This document shows positions 24,011 to 32,224 of a DNA stretch of 50,064 nucleotides, piece by piece. The notes beneath the pieces are model-generated. The model did no database searches and was not told where the DNA came from. It saw nothing but the letters and a program-made list of their open reading frames with translations. The position numbers were made by a program, and so were the translations under genes. Position 1 is the stretch's first letter. Every line of letters starts with the position of its first letter. The stretch is from positions 1-50,064 of the forward strand of contig JACESM010000002.1 in assembly GCA_013911835.1 (NCBI GenBank). The letters are read 5' to 3'. This stretch comes from Porphyrobacter sp. (GTDB lineage: Bacteria > Pseudomonadota > Alphaproteobacteria > Sphingomonadales > Sphingomonadaceae).

Positions 24011-25078
24011 ATGACATCGCGCCGCGCCGCCATTTCGCTGATCCTCGAGGACGGCACCGACCTTGCCGACAAGGTGCGCCCGCGCCTGCTGTCCCTGAGC
24101 CTGTCCGAAAAGCGCGAGGATGACGCCGACGAATTCGACCTGGTGTTGCACAATACCGATGGCCTGCTGGCGGTCCCGCGCACGGGGGTCCGGCTTGCGG
24201 TGGCGCTGGGCTGGGAAGCGGGGGCGGACGTGCCGCTGGGGTTGGTCGACAAGGGCCGCTTCACGATCGACGAAATCGAGCTGTCCGGCTCGCCCGACCA
24301 GCTTTCGATCCGGGGGCGCAGTGCCGATCTGACCGGCGCGCTGCGCAAGCGCGAGACCCGCACCTGGCGCGATACCACGCTGGGCGCGATCCTGACCGAG
24401 ATCGCCGGCAAGCACGGCCGCCAGCCCCGCATCGGCGAGGACTTCGCCGGGCAGCCGATCGACGTGATCGAGCAGGAGGGCAAGAGCGACATGGCCTTCG
24501 TCAAGGATCTGGGGAAACGCTACGACGCGGTCGCCACATGGAAGGACAACTTCCTGCTGTTCCTGCCGATCGGCAGCGCGGCGACCGCAAGCGGCACGGC
24601 GCTGCCCACCCTGCTGCTCACCCGCCGGGACGGCGCAAGCTGGACCTTCCGCGAAGGCCAGCGCGAGAATTACAAGGGGGCCGAGGCGCAGTGGTACGAC
24701 GACGCTTCCGGCCGCCGCCGAACGGTTAAGGTGGATGGCCCTGCCACCCCGCCCGAACCGCGCGATCCGCCCGCCGATGAGGAAGGCGGTACCGCCACGC
24801 CCAGTCCGCCCGAACCCAAGAAGCTGAAGCGCGTCTATGCGAGCGAGGCCGAAGCGCGCCAGGCGGCCGAGGCGGCGGCGAGCCGCGCCGCGCGCACGCC
24901 CTATGAATTTAGCTTCGACCTTGCGATTGCGGATCCCGCGATCCAGCCCGACATGAAGGTCACGCTGCAAGGCTGGAACCCGCTGATCGACGGGATCGCG
25001 TGGCTGGTGAAGACGGTTGAGACCAGCTTCGACGGCAGCGGCGGGATGCGGCAGCGGTTGGAGCTGGAGAGCGCTTAG
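24011..25078 (+). CDS. D: Baseplate hub / late control protein D
   Basis: 355 residues of the gpD family. Typical features are LSLSEKREDDADEFDLVLHN, SIRGRSADLTGALRKRETRTW and the middle VIEQEGKSDMAFVKDLGKRY. It forms the central hub of the baseplate. It is the last gene of the late block and ends tail-to-tail with the leftward zinc-ribbon gene, the two stop codons overlapping. Confidence 0.95.
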   Translation: MTSRRAAISLILEDGTDLADKVRPRLLSLSLSEKREDDADEFDLVLHNTDGLLAVPRTGVRLAVALGWEAGADVPLGLVDKGRFTIDEIELSGSPDQLSIRGRSADLTGALRKRETRTWRDTTLGAILTEIAGKHGRQPRIGEDFAGQPIDVIEQEGKSDMAFVKDLGKRYDAVATWKDNFLLFLPIGSAATASGTALPTLLLTRRDGASWTFREGQRENYKGAEAQWYDDASGRRRTVKVDGPATPPEPRDPPADEEGGTATPSPPEPKKLKRVYASEAEARQAAEAAASRAARTPYEFSFDLAIADPAIQPDMKVTLQGWNPLIDGIAWLVKTVETSFDGSGGMRQRLELESA

Positions 25079-25767
25079 CTGCTCAGCGATTTGACCTTCG
25101 CTGCGATCGCCTTGGCCTTTCTGGTCGCGAGGTCGAGCTGCACCGGACTTAGATCGCCACACTCAGCTTCTATGCTTGCTGCATCAAGGTCTCGGGCAGA
25201 ATCCGAGTTGAGTTCGAGTATCACCGAGCGCCACGCGCAGCCGGTGCTTTTGTCGATCAACACCGCGCCATCGCAGCCGGTGATCAGACAGAAGGCGACA
25301 TTTCGTTGAGCGTCGTAATCACCCTGCCATGCCGCTGGCCAGTCGGCCTCGGCAAACTGGACTTGGCTGGTGGCACACATCGTGTCTGAGCAAGAGCCAG
25401 TGATCGGAGGTGCATCCACGCCCTCGGGAAGAGGGATGATGTCGAAAGCCTTTCGCGCGTCATTCTCGGCACGTTCGATTTCAGCGGGTGTGGCTGCTTT
25501 CGGGGCAGCAGCAGCAGTGGTCGTTTTGTCCGGTGCATCCGAGACCGCTGGGTCGGAGCCACCCGAGCAGAAGCTCAAAAAGAGTGCGAGAACGACCAAG
25601 ACAACGCCGCAGCCGACAAGCATTGTTTTGCGCTCGGCCTTCATCGTCCTTTGATCCGCTGGCGTGAAGGTGGTCTGACAATGCGGACAGCGCAGCGCGT
25701 CGGGATTGATCCATTCCTTGCAGTAAGGACACTGCGCCGTGTTGAGACCTGCCTTGCTTCTTGCCAC
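25075..25767 (-). CDS. Membrane-anchored zinc-ribbon protein, unknown function (repressor operon)
   Basis: 230 residues. An N-terminal zinc ribbon has CPYC (about 13-16) and CPHC (27-30); one membrane helix follows (MLVGCGVVLVVLALFLSFC, about 49-67), then an Ala/Thr linker and an external domain with at least seven cysteines, likely disulfide-bonded. It begins 11 bases after the repressor stop on the same strand, so it is probably made in the lysogen. Such positions often hold superinfection-exclusion or host-altering genes; that role is inference. Its sequence is less GC-biased than the structural genes. Confidence 0.8.
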   Translation of the reverse strand: MARSKAGLNTAQCPYCKEWINPDALRCPHCQTTFTPADQRTMKAERKTMLVGCGVVLVVLALFLSFCSGGSDPAVSDAPDKTTTAAAAPKAATPAEIERAENDARKAFDIIPLPEGVDAPPITGSCSDTMCATSQVQFAEADWPAAWQGDYDAQRNVAFCLITGCDGAVLIDKSTGCAWRSVILELNSDSARDLDAASIEAECGDLSPVQLDLATRKAKAIAAKVKSLSS

Positions 25768-25778
25768 CCCTGCGCCCC

Positions 25779-26450
25779 CTAAACTCTTCGCCCGATCCAG
25801 ATCACCCGGCCGATCGCCTGCACTTCGCCGTCATAGGCGGTGAAGTTCTCGACCGAGGGATTGTCGCTGATGATCAGCGCGCCGCCATCGGGCTGCATGC
25901 GCACGCGCTTGATCATGCCGAGATCGCCGTAATTCAGGCACCAGAGCCGGTCCTGTTTGGTGATTGTCTTCTGCGCCGTGTCGATGATGACGAAGTCGCT
26001 GTCGAGCAGCGTGGGCATCATGCTGTCGCCTTCGCCCCGGGCAACGAACAGATCGCCGAAGGTGCCGCCGATCATCGGACGCAGCCATTCCCGCGGGAAT
26101 GGGACCATGGCGGTCTGGGCATATTCCTCGAATACCGAACCGCCGCCCATCGAATAGCCGATGTCGAGCTGCGGGATCATCACCGTGCCATCTGGAACTT
26201 CGGAAGGAGGGCCGCGCCACGCGAGCTGCTTTTCGGCAATGCGCGGGGTGGGATCGTCCGTTTCGCCAAGCAGGTATTCTTCGGTGGTTCCAAGTTGCCG
26301 TGCGATGTCGCGAAGGTGCCGGCTGCTCTGCGTGGCGCCGGAGACCAGCTTCCAGATCGTGGTCGACTTGACGTCGATGCGTCGAGCTAACTCGGCCTGA
26401 GACCAGCCCTTTTCCGCCAGAAGCGCGTCGATTCGCTCACCCACCACCAT
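25779..26450 (-). CDS. cI: Prophage repressor (XRE HTH plus S24 peptidase fold)
   Basis: 223 residues from the ATG at 26450; longer starts run into the operator region. The HTH lies at about 14-40 (WSQAELARRIDVKSTTIWKL), and the C-terminal LexA/CI-type domain carries Ser143 in EGDSMMPT and Lys181 in MIKRV. The usual Ala-Gly cleavage pair is not obvious between the domains, so RecA-driven self-cleavage is uncertain. Divergent from the Cro-like gene, as in lambdoid switches. Confidence 0.92.
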   Translation of the reverse strand: MVVGERIDALLAEKGWSQAELARRIDVKSTTIWKLVSGATQSSRHLRDIARQLGTTEEYLLGETDDPTPRIAEKQLAWRGPPSEVPDGTVMIPQLDIGYSMGGGSVFEEYAQTAMVPFPREWLRPMIGGTFGDLFVARGEGDSMMPTLLDSDFVIIDTAQKTITKQDRLWCLNYGDLGMIKRVRMQPDGGALIISDNPSVENFTAYDGEVQAIGRVIWIGRRV

Positions 26451-26499
26451 GCGCAAGGCATAGCCACGGCAACCTGTGGATGCGCTGTTCTTTTGGGAA

Positions 26500-26528
26500 T
26501 TGACGTTGGCAACATAAGTTGCCATTAC
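26500..26528 (+). promoter_or_regulatory. Early (cro) promoter candidate
   Basis: TTGACG (26500-26505) and, 17 bases on, CATTAC (26523-26528) make a sigma70-like promoter reading towards the Cro-like gene. The operator palindrome lies between and over these boxes, so bound repressor would block RNA polymerase. Confidence 0.55.
26507..26524. promoter_or_regulatory. Repressor/Cro operator palindrome
   Basis: TGGCAAC-ATAA-GTTGCCA is a perfect 7+4+7 palindrome in the 85-bp gap between the repressor and Cro-like genes. A lone half-site GGCAAC at 26468-26473 may be a second, weaker site nearer the repressor start. Confidence 0.75.
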
Positions 26529-26535
26529 AGCACCC

Positions 26536-26835
26536 ATGAGCACAACCACTCCTTTCGAAGCGCTTCAGCTGGCTGTCGAGAATGCCGGATCGCAAGCCGA
26601 GATCGCCCGCATTGCGGGTGTCTCGACCACAGCAGTGTGGAAGTGGGTGCAATCATCGAAGCGCGTCCCCGCTGAGTTCGTGCTCAAGATTGAAGCGGCC
26701 ACGGGCGTCTCGCGCCATGACCTGCGCCCGGACATCTACCCGCGTGAATGCATGGTCGACCGCAACGTCGGCGCCCGCTTCACCGGCGTTGATCGCCACG
26801 CGGGCAACCGTCACCCGATCGCCCGGAGCGCCTGA
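26536..26835 (+). CDS. Cro-like helix-turn-helix regulator (YdaS/Cro family)
   Basis: 99 residues. The HTH lies at about 18-40 (SQAEIARIAGVSTTAVWKWV), followed by RVPAEFVLKIEAATGVSRHDLRPDIYP, which is the usual end of Cro/YdaS proteins. The last 30 residues are extra. It is first in the rightward early operon and should oppose the repressor at the shared operator. Confidence 0.9.
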   Translation: MSTTTPFEALQLAVENAGSQAEIARIAGVSTTAVWKWVQSSKRVPAEFVLKIEAATGVSRHDLRPDIYPRECMVDRNVGARFTGVDRHAGNRHPIARSA

Positions 26836-26837
26836 CC

Positions 26838-27152
26838 ATGAGCTTGCGCGCTTCATCCCTGCCGCCTGCCTCACCGCTGGGGCGTGGATTCGCCCAGTTG
26901 CATGCATTGCACGGCGGGGCGCGGGAAGGCGAGCGCGCCGCGACCCGCGCCCCGTTCCGGCACAATCAGTTCCTGCGCGTGCTTGCAGCCACGCTGGGTT
27001 CATCTTCCCCGACGGGGATTGCCCCCACCGCCCCACCAGCGACGGTGCGAAGCCATGGCAGCGGCAGCAGCAAGCGGGGCCCCGAAGGGGACAACATGGA
27101 CCCCGCGAATGCCATGGAAGCTGGAACCCTTTCTGGGGGCAGCGATGCCTGA
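26838..27152 (+). CDS. Doubtful hypothetical protein
   Basis: 104 residues of low complexity, rich in Ala, Gly, Ser and Pro, with no recognised motif or ribosome-binding site. Kept because it fills the gap between the Cro-like gene and the Ogr gene and overlaps the latter's start by eight bases. It may not be translated. Confidence 0.35.
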   Translation: MSLRASSLPPASPLGRGFAQLHALHGGAREGERAATRAPFRHNQFLRVLAATLGSSSPTGIAPTAPPATVRSHGSGSSKRGPEGDNMDPANAMEAGTLSGGSDA

Positions 27153-27507
27153 TCGCGCGTCGTCCCTTACCCGCCCGATGGTCGAGGCCCCGCTCAAGTT
27201 CCGGCTGCGGTCGGGCGGAAACCGCGGCGCAAGCGGGTGCTTTGTGCACTGTCCCAAGTGCGACGCACCGGCCTTCATTCGTCGTTCCGACCGCCCCTCG
27301 CCCACGGTCGCGCAACTTTGGGTGCACTGCTCCGACAGTGCCTGCGGCCACACCTGGCGCGCGGACATCGTGTTCGTTCACACCCTTTCGCCCGGGACCA
27401 TCGAGCGCCCCGATCTCGACCTGCCGGTCTGCCCCAAGAGCGAGCTGGTGCACGTCCGCCCGCCCTCGAGAGATGGGCCGGAAGGGCAGGACACCCTGTT
27501 CGACTGA
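27145..27507 (+). CDS. ogr: Ogr/Delta-type late gene activator
   Basis: 120 residues with the Ogr/Delta zinc finger: Cys36 and Cys39 (CPKC), Cys62 and Cys67 in HCSDSACGHTW, and the typical FIRRS between. In P2 this protein switches on the late promoters of the head, tail and lysis genes. In P2 ogr follows D; here it lies in the early operon after Cro. It is longer than P2 Ogr (72) at both ends; an internal Met12 is another possible start. Confidence 0.88.
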   Translation: MPDRASSLTRPMVEAPLKFRLRSGGNRGASGCFVHCPKCDAPAFIRRSDRPSPTVAQLWVHCSDSACGHTWRADIVFVHTLSPGTIERPDLDLPVCPKSELVHVRPPSRDGPEGQDTLFD

Positions 27508-27582
27508 CCGGGCAGCAAGCCCGCCCACTCACCACCATCACCGAAAACTTGGCGCGGCCGCGATTGCCGCAAGGGGGACGCT

Positions 27583-27711
27583 TTGACCTTTCCGATCCGA
27601 TACCACCGGCCCGCACGGCCCCGGCCCGAACACCCCCTGCTGTGGGCCGCGCCCGGCCTGCTGCTGGCAGGCGCGATGATCGGCCACCTGCTGCTGGCGG
27701 TGTGGCGATGA
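27583..27711 (+). CDS. Tiny membrane protein (TTG start)
   Basis: 42 residues from a TTG, with AAGGGGG six bases upstream. A basic Pro/Arg N-terminus (HRPARPRPEHP) is followed by one membrane helix (LLWAAPGLLLAGAMIGHLLL). Its stop overlaps the next start (ATGA). The ribosome-binding site and the overlap support it. Confidence 0.6.
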   Translation: MTFPIRYHRPARPRPEHPLLWAAPGLLLAGAMIGHLLLAVWR

Positions 27712-27917
27712 TCCGCGGGAACGTCATCGCGTTCGATGCCGAGCGCAAATGCCAGTGCTGCGGCCTGCGTTGGAACCGGCTGTTTGACGTCTTTGTCAAC
27801 GGCAGGGGCTGGGTGAAGCGCTGCGGGAAGTGCGCTGACGATCGGCCACAAGGTCTGCCCAGCGCCTACACCGGCCCTTATCCGATCCCGGGCGGCACGA
27901 GCGGGGTGCAAGCATGA
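27708..27917 (+). CDS. Small cysteine-rich protein
   Basis: 69 residues with CQCC near residue 15 and CGKC near 39, a likely single zinc-binding ribbon. Overlaps both neighbours by four bases. Function unknown; early-operon zinc proteins often bind DNA or host proteins. Confidence 0.75.
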   Translation: MIRGNVIAFDAERKCQCCGLRWNRLFDVFVNGRGWVKRCGKCADDRPQGLPSAYTGPYPIPGGTSGVQA

Positions 27918-28219
27918 CCGCCTTCCGTCCCGGGGACCGCGTCCTTTACCGCGATGGCGACAGCTTCGGCGTGGCGCGGGTCGATCTGGTCAAGGACCAG
28001 TCCGTCACCCTCTACCCCTTCGATCTGCGCAGCGGCACCTGGTCCACCAAGAACCGGCGGCTGCTGCGATCCTTAGTGGTCGGCAAGCTTTCGCGCCGCG
28101 AGAAGAATTCGGACCGCGCCGCCGAGAAGGTCGCCCGCCTTGCGCAGGAGCGCGACGCCCTGCGGCGGCAGCTCGACCGCCAGCTCGAAAGCGCCGTGCA
28201 GGAGCTGATCGCTCCGTGA
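27914..28219 (+). CDS. Hypothetical protein with beta-barrel start and coiled coil
   Basis: 101 residues. The first 40 (FRPGDRVLYRDGDSFGVARV) look like a small SH3/KOW-type barrel; the rest is a charged helix with heptad character (about 65-95). It precedes the primase and overlaps it (GTGA). Function unknown. Confidence 0.75.
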   Translation: MTAFRPGDRVLYRDGDSFGVARVDLVKDQSVTLYPFDLRSGTWSTKNRRLLRSLVVGKLSRREKNSDRAAEKVARLAQERDALRRQLDRQLESAVQELIAP

Positions 28220-30867
28220 CCTTGCAAGATGAAATCATGAAAGGCCTGCAGGCCAAGTTCCAGTTCCGCAAGACGAAGGGCGACTGGCTGCAGGAAGGCA
28301 CCTGCCCCCAGTGCGGGAAGCGCGAGGCCTATTGCTCGGCGAGCGAACCGAAGATGGTCTACTGCTCGCGCGAGGATAAATGCGGGTGGAGCGACAGCGT
28401 CCGCAACCTGCTGCCAGACTTGTTCGAGGACTGGTCAAAGCGTGTTGCACCATCGCCCGAGAACCCGAACGCCACAGCCGATGCCTATCTCGATCACGAA
28501 CGGGGTCTGGATTTGCGCCTGCTGCGCGGGCGTTACACGCAAGAGCTGTTCAAGGATTGGAAGACGGGGCAGACCTCAGCTTCGATCCGTTTCCCAATAG
28601 GGGATAGCTGGTGGGAACGGCTGATCGACAGGCCGGGGCGCTTTGACAAAAAGGCGCATTTCCAACCGAGGGGCAAGTGGGGCGGGCATTGCTGGATGCC
28701 CAACGGCACCACCTACGAATTGCTGGCCAAGGCGGACGAAGTCTGGATCACCGAAGGCATCTTCGACTGTGTCGCCCTGACCCAAGGCGCGAAGCTTTGT
28801 GCCGTGTCCAACATGTCGACCGGACCATGGCCAGAGCACTTCCTCAGCGCACTGGCAAAGGCTTGCCTTGATGCCGGTCGCCGGGACAGGCCCGTGCTGG
28901 TCTTCGCATTTGATGTTGGAAAATCCGGTGTCGACAATTCCAAGAAGCACATCAAGCGGGCGAAGCGCGAAGGCTGGGAAGCCACCGCCGCTCAGGTCCG
29001 GCCCGATGGCGAGGGGACCAAGCTCGACTGGAACGATCTGCTGCTGCACCACCGCAGCTGGCGTGGCGATCCGGAAAAGGCCCCGCTCGCGCCCGCCGCG
29101 ATCGCGGAATACCTCTACAACGGCAAGATCACCGTCGCCGAAACCCCGCGCGAGAAAGCCAAGCTGATTGTCGAGCGCTGGCCTGCGCGATCGTCGTTCC
29201 ACTTCCGCCACGCTAACCGCATGTTCTGGTGCCGGGTCAAGCTGGACGACGAAGGTCGCCAGACAATCGACACCCACGAAATCTGCAACTGCGCCTGGCG
29301 CATTCTCTACCGGGAATACGACCGCGTCGAAGATCAGGCCCAGTTCTTCCTGCAGATCGACTTCCCCTTCGGCGATGAAACTGAGCGCGCGCGTTTCAGC
29401 GCCGCTGCGATGACCAACTCGGCCGAGTTCAAGAAGCGGCTGATGACCTTTGCAGGGTCTTGGTCCGGCACCACCGAGCAGCTCGACGTGATCGCCAAGG
29501 CGCAGATGCGTAAGCTCAAGAAGATCGAGCCGGTCAAGGTGCTCGGCTATTCGCGCAAGCACGCCGCGTGGCTGCTTGGCGATATAGCCGTGCACAAGGG
29601 CCGCGTGGTCGAACCGAACGCCGAGGAATACTTCGAGTTCGGCAAGCTATCGGCCAAGCTCGCCAGCCCCGAACGCCCGCTCGCCATCAGCTACGATCCC
29701 GACCGGATCGCCACCGAATGGCTCGATGATCTGTGGACTGCTTACGGCGCGCGCGGTGTGGTGGTCTTGTCGTTCTTCATCATGTCGCTGTTCGCGGTGC
29801 AAATCCGCTTGCGGCAGGGATCGCTGGGGTTCCTCGAAATCACCGGCCTGCCGGGTGCGGGCAAGTCCACGCTGGTGGAATCGCTCTGGCGGCTGTTCGG
29901 GCGCGATGAATACGAAGGTCTCGACCCCGCAGGCACAACGACGCCGGGTCTGGCGCGCGAGCTGGTCAAGGTCTCCAACCTGCCTGTCGGCCTGATCGAG
30001 AGCACCCGCGACGAAGACAAGAGCCACGGCAAGAAGTTCGATCCTAACGAGCTGCTGGTTCTCTTCAACGGCCGGTCACCCCGCACCGTCGGGCGGCGCA
30101 CTGGGGGATACGAGACCGATTCCCAGCCCTTCCAGGGTGCGCTCTACCTCATGCAGAACGAGCGGATATCGGCGATTCCTGCCGTGTTGCAGCGGCTCAT
30201 GTCGCTCCATTTTGACAAGTCTCATTTCAGCGACGCCGGTCTGAAGGCGGCTGAGCGGTTCAAGCAGGCTCCGCTGAGCGATGTCTCGGGAACGATCATC
30301 CATGTAACCCGCAAGGAAGAGGCATGGCTGGCACATTACGACAAGCGGTTCGCGCACCACTTCGCCGAAATTCGCAATCGCGTCAGCGGCCTGAAAGAGC
30401 AGCGGATCGCTCTCAATCACAGCCAGCTTGCAGCGGGGGTTGAATGTCTCCCCCTGCTGTTTGCCAACACCCGCCCGGAATGGGTGGCCGAGGCGATCAA
30501 GCTGGTCGACGCGATGGCGCTGGACCGCGAACAGTCGATCGACGGTGATCACCCGGTGGTGTCGGCGTTCTGGGAGAACGTCGACTGGCTGATCGGGCGC
30601 GAGACCGACAACGACAAGGCGATGGGCAAGAGCCTCAACCGCCACCGCAAGCCCGACGAATTCATCGCGATCAACCTGCCCGATTATGAATCGCGGTGCC
30701 GAAACGCCGGGCTGAGCGCGCCGGATATCGACAAGCTGAAGAAGCACCTGCGCGGATCGAAGTCGCGCAAATGGCTCGCCTCCAAGGCGATCAACGCCAT
30801 CGACGGCAAGACACAGCAGTGCTGGGTATTCCAGATCCCGGCCGCACAGAAGGGGCCCTTCGTATGA
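28216..30867 (+). CDS. Primase-helicase replication protein (P4 alpha-like architecture)
   Basis: 883 residues from a GTG overlapping the previous stop. A zinc-binding primase motif has Cys30, Cys33, Cys50 and Cys56. A Toprim domain lies near 175-265 (EVWITEGIFDC; FAFDVGKSGVDNS). A P-loop ATPase/helicase has Walker A GLPGAGKST near 544-552. It likely primes and unwinds phage DNA at its own origin. P2 itself uses rolling-circle gpA, which is absent here, so this phage probably replicates by a theta or P4-like mode. Confidence 0.9.
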   Translation: MTLQDEIMKGLQAKFQFRKTKGDWLQEGTCPQCGKREAYCSASEPKMVYCSREDKCGWSDSVRNLLPDLFEDWSKRVAPSPENPNATADAYLDHERGLDLRLLRGRYTQELFKDWKTGQTSASIRFPIGDSWWERLIDRPGRFDKKAHFQPRGKWGGHCWMPNGTTYELLAKADEVWITEGIFDCVALTQGAKLCAVSNMSTGPWPEHFLSALAKACLDAGRRDRPVLVFAFDVGKSGVDNSKKHIKRAKREGWEATAAQVRPDGEGTKLDWNDLLLHHRSWRGDPEKAPLAPAAIAEYLYNGKITVAETPREKAKLIVERWPARSSFHFRHANRMFWCRVKLDDEGRQTIDTHEICNCAWRILYREYDRVEDQAQFFLQIDFPFGDETERARFSAAAMTNSAEFKKRLMTFAGSWSGTTEQLDVIAKAQMRKLKKIEPVKVLGYSRKHAAWLLGDIAVHKGRVVEPNAEEYFEFGKLSAKLASPERPLAISYDPDRIATEWLDDLWTAYGARGVVVLSFFIMSLFAVQIRLRQGSLGFLEITGLPGAGKSTLVESLWRLFGRDEYEGLDPAGTTTPGLARELVKVSNLPVGLIESTRDEDKSHGKKFDPNELLVLFNGRSPRTVGRRTGGYETDSQPFQGALYLMQNERISAIPAVLQRLMSLHFDKSHFSDAGLKAAERFKQAPLSDVSGTIIHVTRKEEAWLAHYDKRFAHHFAEIRNRVSGLKEQRIALNHSQLAAGVECLPLLFANTRPEWVAEAIKLVDAMALDREQSIDGDHPVVSAFWENVDWLIGRETDNDKAMGKSLNRHRKPDEFIAINLPDYESRCRNAGLSAPDIDKLKKHLRGSKSRKWLASKAINAIDGKTQQCWVFQIPAAQKGPFV

Positions 30868-31415
30868 GCACCGCCCTTGCCGCCCGACCCACGGGCCGCT
30901 GGTTCTCGCCCATTGCGGAAGACAGGGTTGGCCAGCAGGAACGGCGCTGGCCGGCCGATGGTCGCCCCGCGATCATCCTGCCCGAACCGCCGCCGGCGTG
31001 GCGGGACTTCGCCGACCTGCGCCGCATGGCGGAAACCATGCTGGCGAGCCGCCGGGAGAGCTTCCCCAAACGGGTCGCCGCTGGCGAGCTGGCGGCCGAG
31101 GAAGCCGCCCGCGAAATGCGCGCCTTTGCCGATCTGGTGCGCGACTGGGCGTTCATCGCCGACGGCGAGGGCGAGCCTGCCGGCATCGCCAGCGAGCAGG
31201 ACCGCCGCGACGCGCTCGACCAGGCGATCGTCCGCCTTGCTTCCTACGCCGCCGAGCACGGCGGATTTTCTCAGGAACTCGAAGACCAGGCGCAGCGGGT
31301 GATTGCCCTGCGCTGGCACCTCGAGCCGGGCACGCGGACCCTCGCCCATGCCCGGATCACCCACGCCCTGCGCGCCGAAGCGCGGGCCCACAAGGGAGAA
31401 CCCCAGCATGCGTGA
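30864..31415 (+). CDS. Hypothetical protein after primase
   Basis: 183 residues, start set by ATGA overlap with the primase. Mostly helical and Ala/Glu/Arg-rich from about residue 50, with an N-terminal GRWFSPIAEDRVGQQERRWPADGRP. No known domain seen. Close coupling suggests a replication accessory role. Confidence 0.75.
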   Translation: MSTALAARPTGRWFSPIAEDRVGQQERRWPADGRPAIILPEPPPAWRDFADLRRMAETMLASRRESFPKRVAAGELAAEEAAREMRAFADLVRDWAFIADGEGEPAGIASEQDRRDALDQAIVRLASYAAEHGGFSQELEDQAQRVIALRWHLEPGTRTLAHARITHALRAEARAHKGEPQHA

Positions 31416-31581
31416 CTTGAACCGGCCGCAGCCGATCCACCCGGACGATTGCGCCTGCCCGCGCTGCGATCCGCAGCTGTTGGGCGGGCGGCAGCGCGCC
31501 ACCCACGAAATCGCCCTCACCGGGCTGATCGTCGCCGCGTCCCTTGTGTGCGCGGCTCTCGCCATTCTCGGCCTCAACTGA
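31408..31581 (+). CDS. Small protein: CxxC motif plus membrane helix
   Basis: 57 residues. HPDDCACPRCDPQLLGGRQR holds three cysteines near 15-20, then one membrane segment (IALTGLIVAASLVCAALAIL). Overlaps the preceding gene by eight bases. Unknown function. Confidence 0.65.
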   Translation: MRDLNRPQPIHPDDCACPRCDPQLLGGRQRATHEIALTGLIVAASLVCAALAILGLN

Positions 31582-31595
31582 AGGGAGTTCTTCCA

Positions 31596-31754
31596 ATGCA
31601 ACAGCAATACACCTTCGAATGTAACTGCGGCAAAGCCCACACCAGCCCCACCACCGCAACGCCTTCAGGCTGGCAGATCGGCCGTGATGGCAAGCCGGTG
31701 TGCGACGATTGCGTGAGCGCCTCGCGCGTCCGCCGGCAGCGGAGGGCGGCATGA
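31596..31754 (+). CDS. Small zinc-ribbon-like protein
   Basis: 52 residues with CNC near 9-11 and CDDC near 36-39, ending in a basic RVRRQRRAA tail suited to nucleic-acid contact. AAGGGAG lies nine bases upstream of the ATG. Unknown function. Confidence 0.65.
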   Translation: MQQQYTFECNCGKAHTSPTTATPSGWQIGRDGKPVCDDCVSASRVRRQRRAA

Positions 31755-32224
31755 GCCAGCACGGACAATATCTCGATACGGCGCTCGAAGCCGCCGCAAT
31801 GGTGAATAAGGGCAAGACCCGCTTCGAGGTCAAGGATGCGCTCGGGCTGCGCTACGTAGGCGAAGCTGACACCCTGATCCGAACCGGCAAACGCCACATC
31901 AGAACTGCGGGGTACGCTCTCACGCCGGATGAGATGACCTTGCTCCACGCCCTTGCCCGGGCGGAGAGGGCTAAGACGGAGGTTGGCGATCTCTCGACCT
32001 GCAAACTGAAGCATGTGACGCCTTGGCTGTGGAGTCGGTCGAAGTGTGAGCGGATCGCGCGCAAGAGGCTCGATCTCCATGCAACCGGCGTTGAGGAACT
32101 CACCCCGTTGCGTGAGTTTAAGGGGCTGGGCCTGATCGAAGTCTATCACGGCGGATATATCCGGATGCGCCCTGCAGGCTGGGCCCTGATCCACGCACTC
32201 GAAGCCATGGGCGATGCAACATGA
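31751..32224 (+). CDS. Hypothetical, possible winged-helix protein
   Basis: 157 residues from an ATGA overlap. The middle (LTPDEMTLLHALARAERAKT) and C-terminus (LREFKGLGLIEVYHGGYIRM) look like two parts of a winged helix or restriction-like reader domain. No catalytic motif. Overlaps the next gene by four bases. Confidence 0.7.
   Translation: MSQHGQYLDTALEAAAMVNKGKTRFEVKDALGLRYVGEADTLIRTGKRHIRTAGYALTPDEMTLLHALARAERAKTEVGDLSTCKLKHVTPWLWSRSKCERIARKRLDLHATGVEELTPLREFKGLGLIEVYHGGYIRMRPAGWALIHALEAMGDAT

Noticed and set aside
26582..27586. A 334-codon frame over the Cro-Ogr region
   Set aside because: Out of frame with both recognised genes, Arg/Ser/Pro-rich, no motif.
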